DNA of 64,000 bases from Wagnerdoeblera sp046292685 (GTDB taxonomy: Bacteria > Pseudomonadota > Alphaproteobacteria > Rhodobacterales > Rhodobacteraceae), in assembly GCF_046292685.1 (NCBI RefSeq), contig NZ_JBKBQM010000012.1, forward strand, positions 1 through 64,000, written 5' to 3'. The translations under genes and the position numbers were made by a program. Below are positions 25,897 through 36,600 of the stretch, in pieces. The notes below the pieces were generated by a model. It was not told where the DNA came from and ran no database searches. It was given only the letters and a program-made list of their open reading frames with translations. Within the stretch, counting starts at the first letter, position 1. Each line of letters begins with the position of its first letter.

Positions 25897-27437
25897 CCGT
25901 GCCGTTGCTGAAGATCGAGGGGTTGACCAAGGCCTATCCGGGGGTCGTGGCCAACGCGGACGTTTCCTTTGCGATCCAGCCCGGCGAGGTTCATGCCCTG
26001 CTGGGGGAAAACGGCGCCGGGAAATCGACCCTCGTCAAGATGATCTACGGTCTTGTGCGCCCCGATTCGGGGCACATGTCGCTGCGGGGGGGGGCCTACG
26101 CGCCGGCCAAGCCCTCCGAGGCGCGGGCGCAGGGCGTGGCGATGGTATTTCAGCATTTCAGCCTGTTCGAGGCGCTGGATGTCGCCGAAAACGTGGCCTT
26201 GGGCATGGAAAACCCGCCGCCGATGCGGCAACTGGCCGAACGCATCCGCGCCGTGTCGCTGGAATACGGCCTGCCGCTCGACCCCGGGAAGCTGGTCGGC
26301 GACCTGTCGGCCGGCGAGCGGCAGCGGGTCGAGATCATCCGCTGCCTGCTGCAGGATCCCGAGCTGCTGATCATGGACGAGCCGACCTCGGTTCTGACCC
26401 CGCAAGAGGTCGGCATCCTGTTCCAGACGCTGCGGCAGTTGTCGGCCGAGGGCACGGCGATCCTTTACATCTCGCACAAGCTCGAGGAAATCCGCAGCCT
26501 CTGCGACGAGGCCACGATCCTGCGGCGCGGCAAGGTGGTGGCCACCTGCACCCCGCGCGAGCGCACCGCGCGCGAGATGGCGGAACTGATGGTGGGCCAG
26601 GTGCTGACCCCGCCGGCACGGGCGCAGAAGGCGCCGGGGGCGGTGGCCTTGCAGGTGCAGGGGCTGTCGGTCGCCTCGCCGAACCCCTTCGGCACGGCGT
26701 TGCACGACGTCTCTTTCACCTTGCGGCGCGGCGAGGTGCTGGGCATCGCCGGGGTGGCCGGCAACGGGCAGGACGAACTGCTGCTGGCCCTGTCGGGCGA
26801 ACTGGCCTCGCCGCCGCAGGCGGTGCAGATCGACGGCGTGCCGGTCGGCCACCTTGGCCCCAATGAACGGCGCGCGCTGGGGCTGGTGGCCGCGCCCGAA
26901 GAAAGGCTTGGCCACGCCGCCGCCCCCGACATGAGCCTGACGGAAAATGCCCTGCTGTCGGCGCATGTGCGCAAGGGCTTTCTGACCAGCGGCTTCATCG
27001 ACTGGGCGGCGGTCGAAGGCTTTGCGCAGCAGATCGTCCGCGATTTCGATGTGCGCACCCCCGGCACGCATGTTGCGGCGCGGGCGCTTTCGGGCGGCAA
27101 CCTGCAGAAATACGTGATCGGGCGGGAAATCCTGCAAGACCCCTCGGTGATCGTGGTGAACCAGCCGACCTGGGGCGTGGATGCGGCGGCGGCCGCAGCC
27201 ATCCGGCAGGCGCTGCTGGATCTGGCGGCACAGGGGGCGGCGGTGGTGGCAATCAGCCAGGATCTGGACGAGTTGCTGGAAATCGCCGACAGTTTCGCCG
27301 CGCTGAACGGCGGCCGGCTGACGCCGCCCCGCCCCGCGCAAGGGCTGACGGTGGACCAGATCGGCTTGATGATGGGGGGCGCGCACGGCATGGATGTGGC
27401 CCATCACCACCATCGGGAACAGGGTGCAAGCGCATGA
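25893..27437 (+). CDS. BMP-family (purine/nucleoside) ABC transporter, fused ATP-binding protein
   Basis: A 514-residue ATPase with two ABC cassettes in tandem. The first is complete: Walker A GENGAGKST, signature LSAGERQRVEI, Walker B LLIMDEPTS. The second has a degenerate Walker A (GVAGNGQDEL) and Walker B (VIVVNQPTWGVD) with signature LSGGNLQKYVIG, which is normal for this NupO/YufO type. The C-terminus is His-rich (VAHHHHREQ). It is coupled by ATGA overlaps to xdhC before it and the first permease after it, so the substrate is probably a purine or purine nucleoside feeding xanthine dehydrogenase. Confidence 0.92.
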   Translation: MTVPLLKIEGLTKAYPGVVANADVSFAIQPGEVHALLGENGAGKSTLVKMIYGLVRPDSGHMSLRGGAYAPAKPSEARAQGVAMVFQHFSLFEALDVAENVALGMENPPPMRQLAERIRAVSLEYGLPLDPGKLVGDLSAGERQRVEIIRCLLQDPELLIMDEPTSVLTPQEVGILFQTLRQLSAEGTAILYISHKLEEIRSLCDEATILRRGKVVATCTPRERTAREMAELMVGQVLTPPARAQKAPGAVALQVQGLSVASPNPFGTALHDVSFTLRRGEVLGIAGVAGNGQDELLLALSGELASPPQAVQIDGVPVGHLGPNERRALGLVAAPEERLGHAAAPDMSLTENALLSAHVRKGFLTSGFIDWAAVEGFAQQIVRDFDVRTPGTHVAARALSGGNLQKYVIGREILQDPSVIVVNQPTWGVDAAAAAAIRQALLDLAAQGAAVVAISQDLDELLEIADSFAALNGGRLTPPRPAQGLTVDQIGLMMGGAHGMDVAHHHHREQGASA

Positions 27438-28519
27438 TCCGGCTGGAAAAACGCCCCACGCCTTCGCGGTTCTGGACCGCCGCCACCCCGGTTCTGGCGG
27501 TGCTGGCCACGATGGTGGCGGGGGGGCTGATGTTTGCCGCCTTGGGCAAGGATCCGTTCGAGGCGATCCGCACCATCTTCTGGGATCCGCTGTTTCACCC
27601 GCAGTTCTCGGGCTATTCGCGCCCGCAGCTGCTGGTCAAGGCCGGGCCGCTGATCCTGATTGCGGTGGGGCTGAGCCTCGGGTTCCGCGCCGGGGTCTGG
27701 AACATCGGCGCCGAGGGGCAGTACATCATCGGGGCGATCTGCGGCGCGGCGGTGGGGCTGGCCTTCTACCCTGCGGCGGGGTGGTACATCTTTCCGCTGA
27801 TGGTGGCGGCGGGGGCCTTGGGCGGGTTTGTCTGGGCGATGATCCCGGCGGTGCTGCGCACGCGGTTCAACACCTCGGAAATCCTGGTGTCGCTGCTGCT
27901 GGTTTACGTGGCGCAGGCGCTGCTGGCCTCGATGGCGCTGGGGGTGCTGCGCAACCCCGATGGCGGCGGCTTTCCCGGCAGCCGGAACCTTTCGCAGTAT
28001 CCGGCCGCGTCGAACCCCGAACTGATCGCCGGCACCGGGATGCACTGGGGGGTGGTCGCGGCCTTTGTCGCCGTCATCACCGCCTTCGTGCTGCTGCAAC
28101 GGCACATCCTGGGCTTTCACATCAAACTGGCCGGCCAGGCACCGCGCGCGGCGCGGTTTGCCGGCGTGTCGTCCGCCGGGCTGGTGCTGACCTGCCTGGG
28201 CGTCTCGGGCGTGCTGGCGGGGATGGCGGGGATGTTCGAGGTGGCGGGCCCCTCGGGCAAGATCTCGATCGACTTTGCCAGCGGCTACGGCTTTACGGCG
28301 ATCATCGTGGCGTTTCTCGGGCGGCTCAACCCGGTGGGCATCCTGCTGGCGGGGCTGCTGATGGCGCTGACCTATATCGGCGGGGAACTGGCGCAATTCA
28401 TGCTGGGGTTGCCCAAGGCCAGCATCCAGGCTTTTCAGGGGATGCTGCTGTTCTTTCTGCTGGCTTTCGACCTGACCTCCAACTACCGGCTGCGGTTGCG
28501 CCGGCCCGAGGTGGCCTGA
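27434..28519 (+). CDS. BMP-family ABC transporter permease 1
   Basis: A 361-residue inner-membrane protein with about eight to ten hydrophobic segments, of the BPD_transp_2 family. Typical motifs are SLGFRAGVWNIGAEGQYIIGAI and the coupling-type region near LRTRFNTSEILVSLLLVYVA, plus FTAIIVAFLGRLNPVGILLAG. It starts with ATG overlapping the ATPase stop and ends one base before permease 2. It should form a heterodimer with that permease. Confidence 0.9.
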   Translation: MIRLEKRPTPSRFWTAATPVLAVLATMVAGGLMFAALGKDPFEAIRTIFWDPLFHPQFSGYSRPQLLVKAGPLILIAVGLSLGFRAGVWNIGAEGQYIIGAICGAAVGLAFYPAAGWYIFPLMVAAGALGGFVWAMIPAVLRTRFNTSEILVSLLLVYVAQALLASMALGVLRNPDGGGFPGSRNLSQYPAASNPELIAGTGMHWGVVAAFVAVITAFVLLQRHILGFHIKLAGQAPRAARFAGVSSAGLVLTCLGVSGVLAGMAGMFEVAGPSGKISIDFASGYGFTAIIVAFLGRLNPVGILLAGLLMALTYIGGELAQFMLGLPKASIQAFQGMLLFFLLAFDLTSNYRLRLRRPEVA

Positions 28520-28520
28520 C

Positions 28521-29450
28521 ATGGACCTGAGCGCAATCAACCCGGCGGTGCTGTTCGCCTCGCTGATCGTGGCGGCGACGCCGATCCTGCTGGCGGGTCT
28601 GGGCGAGTTGGTGGTGGAAAAGGCCGGGGTGCTGAACCTGGGCGTCGAAGGCATGATGATCGTGGGCGCGATCTGCGGCTTTGCGGTGGCGGTCGGCACC
28701 GGCAGCCCGGTGCTGGGCTTTGCCGCGGGGGCGGCGGGGGGCGCGGGGCTTTCGCTGGTGTTCGCGTTGCTGACGCAATACCTGCTGGCCAACCAGGTGG
28801 CGACGGGCCTTGCGCTGACGCTGTTCGGCCTGGGTTTTTCGGCGCTGATCGGCCAGGGCTACGTGGGGATCAAGCCGCCGGCGGTGGCGCCGCTGGGCTT
28901 TGGCCCGCTGTCGGAGCTGCCGGTGGTGGGAACCGTGCTGCTGCGCCACGATGCGATGGTGTATCTGGCGCTGCTGGCGGTGCCGGGGCTGTGGTGGGCG
29001 CTGAACCGTACGCGCGCGGGGCTGGTGCTGCGCGCGGTGGGCGAAAACCACGATGCCGCCCATGCGCTCGGCTACAAGGTGGTGCGCATCCGGGTGCTGG
29101 CGATCCTGTTCGGCGGGGCGATGGCGGGCCTGGGCGGCGCATACCTCAGCCTCGTGCGCGTGCCGATGTGGACCGAAGGCATGACCTCGGGCGCAGGCTG
29201 GATCGCGCTGGCGCTGGTGGTGTTCGCCAGCTGGCGGCCAGGGCGGCTTTTGCTGGGCGCCTGGTTGTTCGGCGGCATCACGGTGCTGCAGCTCAATCTT
29301 CAGGCAGCGGGCGCGAAAGTGCCGGTCGAATACCTGGCAATGTCGCCTTATGTCATCACGATCGTCGTGCTTGTGCTGATCTCGGCGCGGGGCAGGCGCG
29401 CGGCCGGCGCCCCGGCGGCGCTGGGGCGCAGTTTCCACGCGACGCATTGA
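28521..29450 (+). CDS. BMP-family ABC transporter permease 2
   Basis: A 309-residue permease of the same family, shorter than permease 1. The signature LGELVVEKAGVLNLGVEGMMIVGAI is the counterpart of the NIGAEGQ motif in permease 1, and LRAVGENHDAAHALGYKVVRIRVLAILFGGAMAGLGGAYLSL is split over the cytoplasmic loop and following helix. It begins one base after permease 1 and is followed by the binding protein gene after 62 bp. Confidence 0.9.
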   Translation: MDLSAINPAVLFASLIVAATPILLAGLGELVVEKAGVLNLGVEGMMIVGAICGFAVAVGTGSPVLGFAAGAAGGAGLSLVFALLTQYLLANQVATGLALTLFGLGFSALIGQGYVGIKPPAVAPLGFGPLSELPVVGTVLLRHDAMVYLALLAVPGLWWALNRTRAGLVLRAVGENHDAAHALGYKVVRIRVLAILFGGAMAGLGGAYLSLVRVPMWTEGMTSGAGWIALALVVFASWRPGRLLLGAWLFGGITVLQLNLQAAGAKVPVEYLAMSPYVITIVVLVLISARGRRAAGAPAALGRSFHATH

Positions 29451-29512
29451 CGATACGGGGAAAACCCCGGACAACGGCGGGAACGAACCCGCAGCAACAG
29501 GGAGACGACCAC

Positions 29513-30601
29513 ATGATCCGCAGAACACTGCTTGCAACGGCCGCACTGGCGGCGGCGCTGGCCTTTGGCGGCATGGCAAGCGCGCAGGCGCTGGACAAGG
29601 CCAAGGCGTGCTTCGTCTATGTCGGGCCGATCGGCGACGGCGGCTGGACCTACCAGCACCATCAGGGCGCGCTGGCGGTGAAAGAGGCCTACGGCGACAA
29701 GGTGGAAATCGCCTGGCAGGAATCGGTGCCCGAAGGCGCCGACGCCGAACGCGTGCTGACGCAGATGGCGCTGTCGGGCTGCAACATCATCTTCACCACC
29801 TCGTTCGGCTACATGGACCCGACCAACACGGTTGCGGCCAAGTTCCCGAACGTGAAGTTCGAACATGCCACCGGCTTCAAGCGCGAACATCCGAACGTCG
29901 CCACCTATGACGCGCGCTTCTACGAAGGCCGCGCCGTGATCGGCCACATCGCCGGCAAGATGACCAGGTCGAACAAGATCGGCTACATCGGCTCGTATCC
30001 GATCCCCGAGGTGATCCAGGGCATCAACAGCTATTTCCTGCACGCCCGCAAGGCCAACCCGGCGGTCGAACTGTCGGTCGTCTGGGCCTATACCTGGTTC
30101 GACCCGGCGAAAGAGGCCGATGCCGCCAAGGCGCTGATCGAACAGGGCGTCGACGTGATCGCCGCCCATACCGACAGCACCGCCCCGCTGGCCGAGGCGG
30201 CCAAGGCCGGCAACGTGATCGGCTTCGGCCAGGCGTCGGACATGGCCGCCTACAAGCCCAGCCCGCGCGTCGCCTCGATCATCGACAACTGGGCGCCCTA
30301 CTACGTCAAGCGCGTCGGTCTGCTGCTGGAAGGCAAGTGGGAACAGGCCGCAAGCTGGGAAGGCATGCCGGGCGGCGAAGTGCAGATCGGCGAGATCACC
30401 GATGCCGTCCCCGCCGAGGTCAAGGCCGAAGCCGAAGCGATGATCGCCGCCATCACCGCCGGCACCTACCACCCCTTCACCGGCCCGATCAACAAGCAGG
30501 ACGGCTCGGCCTGGCTGAAGGAGGGCGAAGTGGCCGATGACGGCACCCTGGCCGGCATGATGTTCTACGTCGAAGGCATCAAGGGCGAGATCCCCAAGTG
30601 A
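29513..30601 (+). CDS. BMP-family ABC transporter substrate-binding protein
   Basis: A 362-residue periplasmic binding protein of the BMP/PnrA type, which binds nucleosides or purine bases. A Sec signal peptide (MIRRTLLATAALAAALAFGG with ASA-QA cleavage near 25) has no lipobox Cys, so the protein is soluble. The body shows KACFVYVGPIGDGGWTYQHH, a BMP signature, and FTTSFGYMDPTNTVA. It is last in the operon, as is common, and a strong hairpin follows. Xanthine, guanine or a nucleoside are the likely ligands given xdhABC upstream. Confidence 0.92.
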   Translation: MIRRTLLATAALAAALAFGGMASAQALDKAKACFVYVGPIGDGGWTYQHHQGALAVKEAYGDKVEIAWQESVPEGADAERVLTQMALSGCNIIFTTSFGYMDPTNTVAAKFPNVKFEHATGFKREHPNVATYDARFYEGRAVIGHIAGKMTRSNKIGYIGSYPIPEVIQGINSYFLHARKANPAVELSVVWAYTWFDPAKEADAAKALIEQGVDVIAAHTDSTAPLAEAAKAGNVIGFGQASDMAAYKPSPRVASIIDNWAPYYVKRVGLLLEGKWEQAASWEGMPGGEVQIGEITDAVPAEVKAEAEAMIAAITAGTYHPFTGPINKQDGSAWLKEGEVADDGTLAGMMFYVEGIKGEIPK

Positions 30602-30627
30602 TCCGCGGCTGATCCGCCCCGCCATCG

Positions 30628-30665
30628 CGCCCCGCCCCGGACGACAGGGCGGGGCGTCTGCTTTT
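30628..30665 (+). terminator. Rho-independent-type terminator of the xdh-BMP operon
   Basis: A perfect 10-bp stem CGCCCCGCCC/GGGCGGGGCG with a 9-base loop, followed by TCTGCTTTT. It stands 26 bp after the binding-protein stop and before the convergent RTX protease gene. Confidence 0.8.
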
Positions 30666-30697
30666 GCGGGCCTTGCGTCGCGCAGCCTTGTCTCGGG

Positions 30698-33406
30698 TCA
30701 GACGAAGATGAACACGCTTTCGTCAAAGCTGGCTGCCGTCAGCGCTCCGGCCAGGGCATCCACCTGCAGCAGGTCGGCGCCATAGCCGATCAGCACCGAC
30801 CCCGGGCCGTTGTCGGCAAAACTGAAGTCGCCGAAGTTGTAACCGATGATGAGCAGGCGGTCCTTGCCGAGTTCGAAGTCGAGGATGCGGTCCTGCGCAG
30901 CGTCGGTGGACAAGGCAAAGACATCGGCCCCCGCGCCACCGTAAAGCTGATCGGCCCCATCCCCATCGTAAAGCCAGTCCTGACCCGCGCCGCCGAACAG
31001 CGTATCGGCGCCGGCGCCGCCATACAGCGTGTCGTTGCCGCTGCCGCCAAAGACTAGGTCGTTGCCCTGCGCCCCCTGCACAAGGTCGTTGCCATTGCCG
31101 CCCCGAATCCGGTCGTGGCCGATGCCGCCTTGCAAGGTGTCGTCCCCGTTGCCCCCGAACAGCCGGTCGTTGCCGACATGCCCGACCAGCTGGTCGCCGC
31201 CGTCGCCGCCATCCAGCGTGTCGTTGCCTTGCCCGCCGCCCAGCCGGTCGGCGCCGCCCTGCCCTTCGATCCGGTCGTTGCCGCGCGCGCCTTGCAGGAT
31301 GTTGTCCTGCGCATCGCCGATCAGCGTGTCGTTGCCATCGCCGCCGATCGCATGCTCGAACCCCTGAAGCGTGACAGCCACGCCGTCGATCTGGCCGGTG
31401 CCCGTGCTCAGGTCGATGCGCGTTGCCGCGGACACGGCGGCGGCATTCAGCGTGTCTTGCCCGCCGTTGGTATCGGCCAGCGCGGTGGCATGGCCGAAGG
31501 CCCCGCCGGCGAGGTCGCTGTAGGCATTGGTGAAGATCCAGATGTCGTCGACCGATTTTTCCGCGCCGCTCAGGGTCAGTTCGGCCCCGATGATCGACGA
31601 TTCCTCCATGAGCCAGCGGTCGGAGATATGCACCGTCCAGGTGCCCACGCTGGTTTCGCCGCGGAACTGGTTCGACATGAAGACCCAGCTCCAGGTCGCG
31701 GAATAGCCATCGTTCCTCGGGCGCGACAGGTAGGAGGTCGTGCCATCGGGCGAGGTCAGGGTAATCAGGTAGTCGCCGGTAAAGGCGGTGCCGGTCTGCC
31801 AGGTCAGCTTCAGCTCGACATGTTCCAGCGCCATGTCCTCGGTCACGTTCAGATCGAAGCTGACGCCGGCGATGTTGTCGTCGGGAATCACCATGTCCCC
31901 GGTCCAGGTCGCGGCCACCTCCTGCTTCCAGTTGGCCGAGGTGCTTTGCAGCTTCCAGCTTTGCGCCAGCCGGACCGCCGCAAGCGCGTCGATCAGGCCA
32001 AAGCCGTAGTCGTTGGAAAAATGCATCCCACCGCCGTTCCAGGTGCGCGCACCGTTCACGGCCCAGGCGTAAAGCTCGGTCCCCGTGGGCGCGGCTCTGA
32101 TCGCCGACCCGGTGTGCCGCGCCGTGGCGGCCAGGATGGTCTGCACATCGCGCCAGCCGAGGTCGGGGTTGGCTTCCAGCATCAGCGCGACCACGCCTGC
32201 GGCAATCGGCGACGCTGCCGAGGTGCCGCCGAACAGGCTTGTATAATCGGCGTCGCCCAGCAGCGGCTGGTTCGAACCGTCGTTGTAGCCCAGGCTGCCG
32301 GTGATGTCGGTGGTCCATATCCCGGCGCCGGCGGCACCGTTCGAGGTGGAGCCGATCAGCACCGATGCGCCGGGCGTGGAATAGCGCGCGACATAACCGT
32401 CATGGCTGACGGCCGCCACCACGATGGTCTCGATCATCGCGTTCTTGCTGGAATCGTTGGCGTCGCGGCCTTGCAGGCGGTTGTTGCCGGCCGAGGTCAC
32501 GTTGATCGTACCCAGCCCGCCGCGCCCGGTGATGACACTGTCCTTCCAACCGACGAAAAAGGCGGCCGAATCCGGGTTCAGGATATTGTTGTCGAACGCC
32601 TTGGTATAGCCCCAGCTGTGGTTCGTGATGTCGAACATGTTCAGCCGGGTGAAGGATTCGTAATATTCCTCATCGGTCGGCAGGTCGAAGAACATGTCGA
32701 CCCCGGCGATGGTGGCGCCGAAGGCCACGCCGACCCCGCCGATGCCGTTGTTGGCTGCCGCGATCAGCCCTGCCACGGCGGTGCCGTGATTGGAATCGAT
32801 GCTTGCGGGAAACGGGTCGTGCGGGGTGCCGTTGATGAGGATGTGCAGGCCGGGGTCGTAACTGCCGATCAGATCGGGGTGCGTGTATTCGATGCCGTCG
32901 TCCCAGATGCCGACGGTGACGCCGCGGCCGGTAAATTCGTCCCAGACGCGGGTGACATTGATGTCCACCCCCGGCACGGCGCCGTTCTGGCCGGTATTGA
33001 GCAGGTGCCATTGATTGCCGAACAACGGGTCGGCAGGCGCGAAATTGCGTTCGATGGCCGTTGCGGCCGCGTCGAACCGCTTGCCCGGAAAGGCGGTCAA
33101 CGCGGCGCCGGCAAGGTCCGTGACGTCTTCGGCGCAGGTTGCAGCCCGCGCCGGCGATGCCTCGGGCGACGCGACGCGAAGATCGGCCGGGTCGGCGGCC
33201 ACCAGCCGGCGGGCGGCCAGAACCGTCACGACCGGCTCGGACTGGCTGCGAAGCCGCTCCGGCTCGCTTGCCGGCTCAAGGCGCGCCAACCCCGGTTCGG
33301 GCCAGGGCAGCAGCGCGGCCAGGGCTTCGGGCCCGGGGTTTTCGCTCAACGATACAGCGCCGTCCGGGCCAACGGTGGCCGGTGCTTGCATCAGGTCGGG
33401 TTGCAT
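30698..33406 (-). CDS. secreted subtilisin-like protease with P domain and RTX calcium-binding repeats
   Basis: A 902-residue protein. The subtilase (S8, kexin-like) domain has its triad visible: Asp in VGIWDDGIEYTHPDL (about 169-170), His in DSNHGTAVAGL (207) and Ser in GGTSAASPIAAGV (396). A proprotein-convertase P domain follows (about 494-614) and then a run of nine-residue RTX repeats of the GGxGxDxLYGG type (about 688-830) with a final hydrophobic tail ESVFIFV. There is no N-terminal signal, so it should leave by a type I secretion system through its C-terminus; no such exporter is in the window. The ATG at 33406 is preferred because GGAG lies eight bases before it; ATG at 33418 is possible. 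Calcium would fold the repeats outside the cell. Confidence 0.92.
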   Translation of the reverse strand: MQPDLMQAPATVGPDGAVSLSENPGPEALAALLPWPEPGLARLEPASEPERLRSQSEPVVTVLAARRLVAADPADLRVASPEASPARAATCAEDVTDLAGAALTAFPGKRFDAAATAIERNFAPADPLFGNQWHLLNTGQNGAVPGVDINVTRVWDEFTGRGVTVGIWDDGIEYTHPDLIGSYDPGLHILINGTPHDPFPASIDSNHGTAVAGLIAAANNGIGGVGVAFGATIAGVDMFFDLPTDEEYYESFTRLNMFDITNHSWGYTKAFDNNILNPDSAAFFVGWKDSVITGRGGLGTINVTSAGNNRLQGRDANDSSKNAMIETIVVAAVSHDGYVARYSTPGASVLIGSTSNGAAGAGIWTTDITGSLGYNDGSNQPLLGDADYTSLFGGTSAASPIAAGVVALMLEANPDLGWRDVQTILAATARHTGSAIRAAPTGTELYAWAVNGARTWNGGGMHFSNDYGFGLIDALAAVRLAQSWKLQSTSANWKQEVAATWTGDMVIPDDNIAGVSFDLNVTEDMALEHVELKLTWQTGTAFTGDYLITLTSPDGTTSYLSRPRNDGYSATWSWVFMSNQFRGETSVGTWTVHISDRWLMEESSIIGAELTLSGAEKSVDDIWIFTNAYSDLAGGAFGHATALADTNGGQDTLNAAAVSAATRIDLSTGTGQIDGVAVTLQGFEHAIGGDGNDTLIGDAQDNILQGARGNDRIEGQGGADRLGGGQGNDTLDGGDGGDQLVGHVGNDRLFGGNGDDTLQGGIGHDRIRGGNGNDLVQGAQGNDLVFGGSGNDTLYGGAGADTLFGGAGQDWLYDGDGADQLYGGAGADVFALSTDAAQDRILDFELGKDRLLIIGYNFGDFSFADNGPGSVLIGYGADLLQVDALAGALTAASFDESVFIFV

Positions 33407-33659
33407 GAATGTCTCCATTGAAGGGAGGAAACGAAAAAGGCTCGACCGCCGTTCGACAAGGCAGCACCCGGCAACTCTGATGCAGGCTGCGACAGCTGTG
33501 CGGCAGGCTATCACAGCCGGTGCACTTTGCTACACCAGACCTTGGCCCGCCAAGGCGCGGCGCAAGCGAAAACCTTGCCGAAATGTGACAAGTCTCTTGC
33601 GCCGCATCGCAGCATCGCTAGTGTCGCCGGCAACGCCACGCTGCCGGGGAGGTTCCTTC

Positions 33660-36600
33660 ATGGCCGAGTTCAAGAAAATCCTGATCGCCAACCGCGGCGA
33701 AATCGCCATCCGCGTGATGCGCGCCGCCAACGAACTGGGCAAGCGCACCGTCGCCGTGTTCGCCGAGGAGGACAAGCTGGGCCTGCACCGCTTCAAGGCG
33801 GACGAGGCTTACCGCATCGGCGAGGGGCTGTCGCCGGTGGGGGCCTATCTGTCGATCCCCGAAATCATCCGGGTGGCCAAGCTGTCGGGCGCCGACGCCA
33901 TCCACCCCGGCTATGGCCTCTTGTCGGAAAACCCCGAATTCGTCGAGGCTTGCGTGGCCAACGGCATCGCCTTCATCGGCCCCACGGCCGAGACCATGCG
34001 CGCGCTCGGCGACAAGGCCAGCGCCCGGCGCGTGGCGATGGCCGCCGGTGTGCCGGTGATTCCGGCGACCGAGGTGCTGGGCGACGACATGGCCGAAGTG
34101 CGCCGGATGGCGGCCGAGATCGGCTTTCCGATGATGCTGAAGGCCAGCTGGGGCGGCGGCGGGCGCGGCATGCGCCCGATCCTGTCGCCGGACGAGCTTG
34201 AATCCAAGGTCCGCGAAGGCCGGCGCGAGGCCGAAGCCGCCTTCGGCAATGGCGAAGGGTATCTGGAAAAGATGATCCAGCGCGCCCGCCATGTCGAGGT
34301 GCAGATCCTCGGCGACAGCCACGGTGGGCTTTACCACCTGTACGAACGCGACTGTTCGGTGCAACGGCGCAACCAGAAGGTCGTGGAACGCGCCCCTGCC
34401 CCCTATCTGTCGGAGGCGCAGCGCGCGGAAATCTGCGAACTCGGCCTCAAGATCGGCCGCGCCGTCGGCTATCGCAATGCGGGCACGGTCGAATTCCTGA
34501 TGGATATGGAAACCGGCGCCTTCTACTTCATCGAGGTGAACCCCCGCGTGCAGGTCGAACACACCGTGACCGAGGAGGTCACCGGCATCGACATCGTGCG
34601 CGCCCAGATCCTGATTGCCGAAGGCGCCACCCTGGCGCAGGCGACCGGGGCGGCGACACAGGCCGATGTGCACCTGAACGGCCATGCCATCCAGTGCCGG
34701 GTGACGACCGAAGACCCGCAGAACAACTTCATCCCCGATTACGGCCGCATCACCGCCTATCGCGGCGCCACCGGCATGGGCATCCGGCTCGACGGCGGCA
34801 CGGCCTATTCCGGCGCGGTCATCACCCGCTATTACGACAGCCTGCTGGAAAAGGTCACCGCCTGGGCACCGACGCCGGAAATGGCGATCGCCCGGATGGA
34901 CCGCGCCTTGCGCGAATTCCGCATCCGCGGCGTGGCGACCAATATCGCCTTCGTCGAGAACCTGCTGAAGCACCCCACGTTCCTGTCGAACGAATACCAC
35001 ACCAAGTTCATCGACACGACGCCCGAGCTGTTCCAGTTCAAGCGCCGCCGCGACCGGGCGACCAAGATCCTGACCTACATCGCCGACATCACGGTGAACG
35101 GGCATCCCGAAACCGCCGGCCGCCCGAAACCGGCCGAGGCACGCGCCCCCCGTGCGCCCAAGGTGGCGCCCGAACCGCCCCCTGCCGGCACCGCCGACCT
35201 GCTGCGGGAACTTGGGCCGAAAGGCGTGGCCGACTGGATGCTGGCGCAAACCCGCGTCCTCGTCACCGACACCACCATGCGCGACGGGCACCAGAGCCTG
35301 CTGGCCACCCGGATGCGCAGCCTGGACATGATCCGCGTGGCCCCGGCCTATGCCGCCAACCTGCCGGGTCTGTTCAGCGTGGAATGCTGGGGCGGCGCGA
35401 CCTTCGACGTCGCCTACCGATTCCTGCAGGAATGCCCCTGGCAGCGCCTGCGCGACCTGCGCGCGGCCATGCCCAACCTGCTGTTGCAGATGCTGCTGCG
35501 CGGGGCGAACGGGGTGGGCTACACCAATTACCCCGACAATGTCGTGCGCGCCTTCGTGAAACAGGCCGCCGAAACCGGGGTGGATGTGTTCCGCGTGTTC
35601 GACAGCCTCAACTGGGTGGAAAACATGCGCGTGGCGATGGACGCGGTGCAAGAGGCCGGGAAAATCTGCGAAGGCACCGTCTGCTACACCGGCGACCTGC
35701 TGGACCCGGACCGCAGCAAATACGACCTGAAATACTACGTCTCGATGGCCAGGGAGCTTCGGGCCGCCGGCGCCCATGTGCTGGGGCTGAAGGACATGGC
35801 CGGGTTGCTGAAACCCGCGGCCGCCCGCGTGCTGGTCAAGGCGCTGAAGGACGAAACCGGCCTGCCCGTGCATCTGCACACCCACGACACCGCCGGCATC
35901 GCCAGCGGCACCATCCTCGCTGCGGCCGAGGCCGGGGTGGATGCGGTCGATTGCGCGATGGATGCGCTGTCGGGCAACACCAGCCAGGCCACCCTGGGCA
36001 CCGTGGTTGCCGCGCTGAAGGGGTCGGAGCGCGACACCGGCCTCGACATGGCTGCGATCCGGGCGATTTCCGATTACTGGGACGAGGTGCGCGCCCATTA
36101 CGCCGCCTTCGAATCCGGGATGCAGGCGCCCAGTTCCGAGGTCTACCTGCACGAGATGCCGGGCGGGCAGTTCACCAACCTCAAGGCGCAAGCGCGCAGC
36201 CTCGGCCTCGAATCCCGCTGGCCCGAAGTCGCCCGCACCTATGCCGAGGTGAACCGGATGTTCGGCGACATCGTCAAGGTCACGCCGTCGTCGAAGGTGG
36301 TGGGCGACATGGCGCTGATGATGGTGGCGCAAGGGCTGACCCGCGCCCAGGTCGAAGACCCCGATACCGAAGTGGCCTTCCCCGACTCGGTCGTGGACAT
36401 GATGAAGGGCAATCTGGGCCAGCCCCCCGGCGGCTGGCCGGCGGCCTTGCAGGCCAAGGTGCTGAAAGGCGAAAAGCCCTTTACCGACCGCCCCGGCCTG
36501 CACGCGGCCCCCGTGGACCTGGAGGCGACGCGCGCCGACCTGCTGGCAAAGGTGCGCGCGATGGCCGGCGAGGATGCCGAGCTCGAGACCATCGACGACG

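Noticed and set aside
26700..27437. Broken second ATPase domain of the ABC protein
   Set aside because: The changed Walker A and B motifs are the normal state of the second cassette in this fused transporter family.
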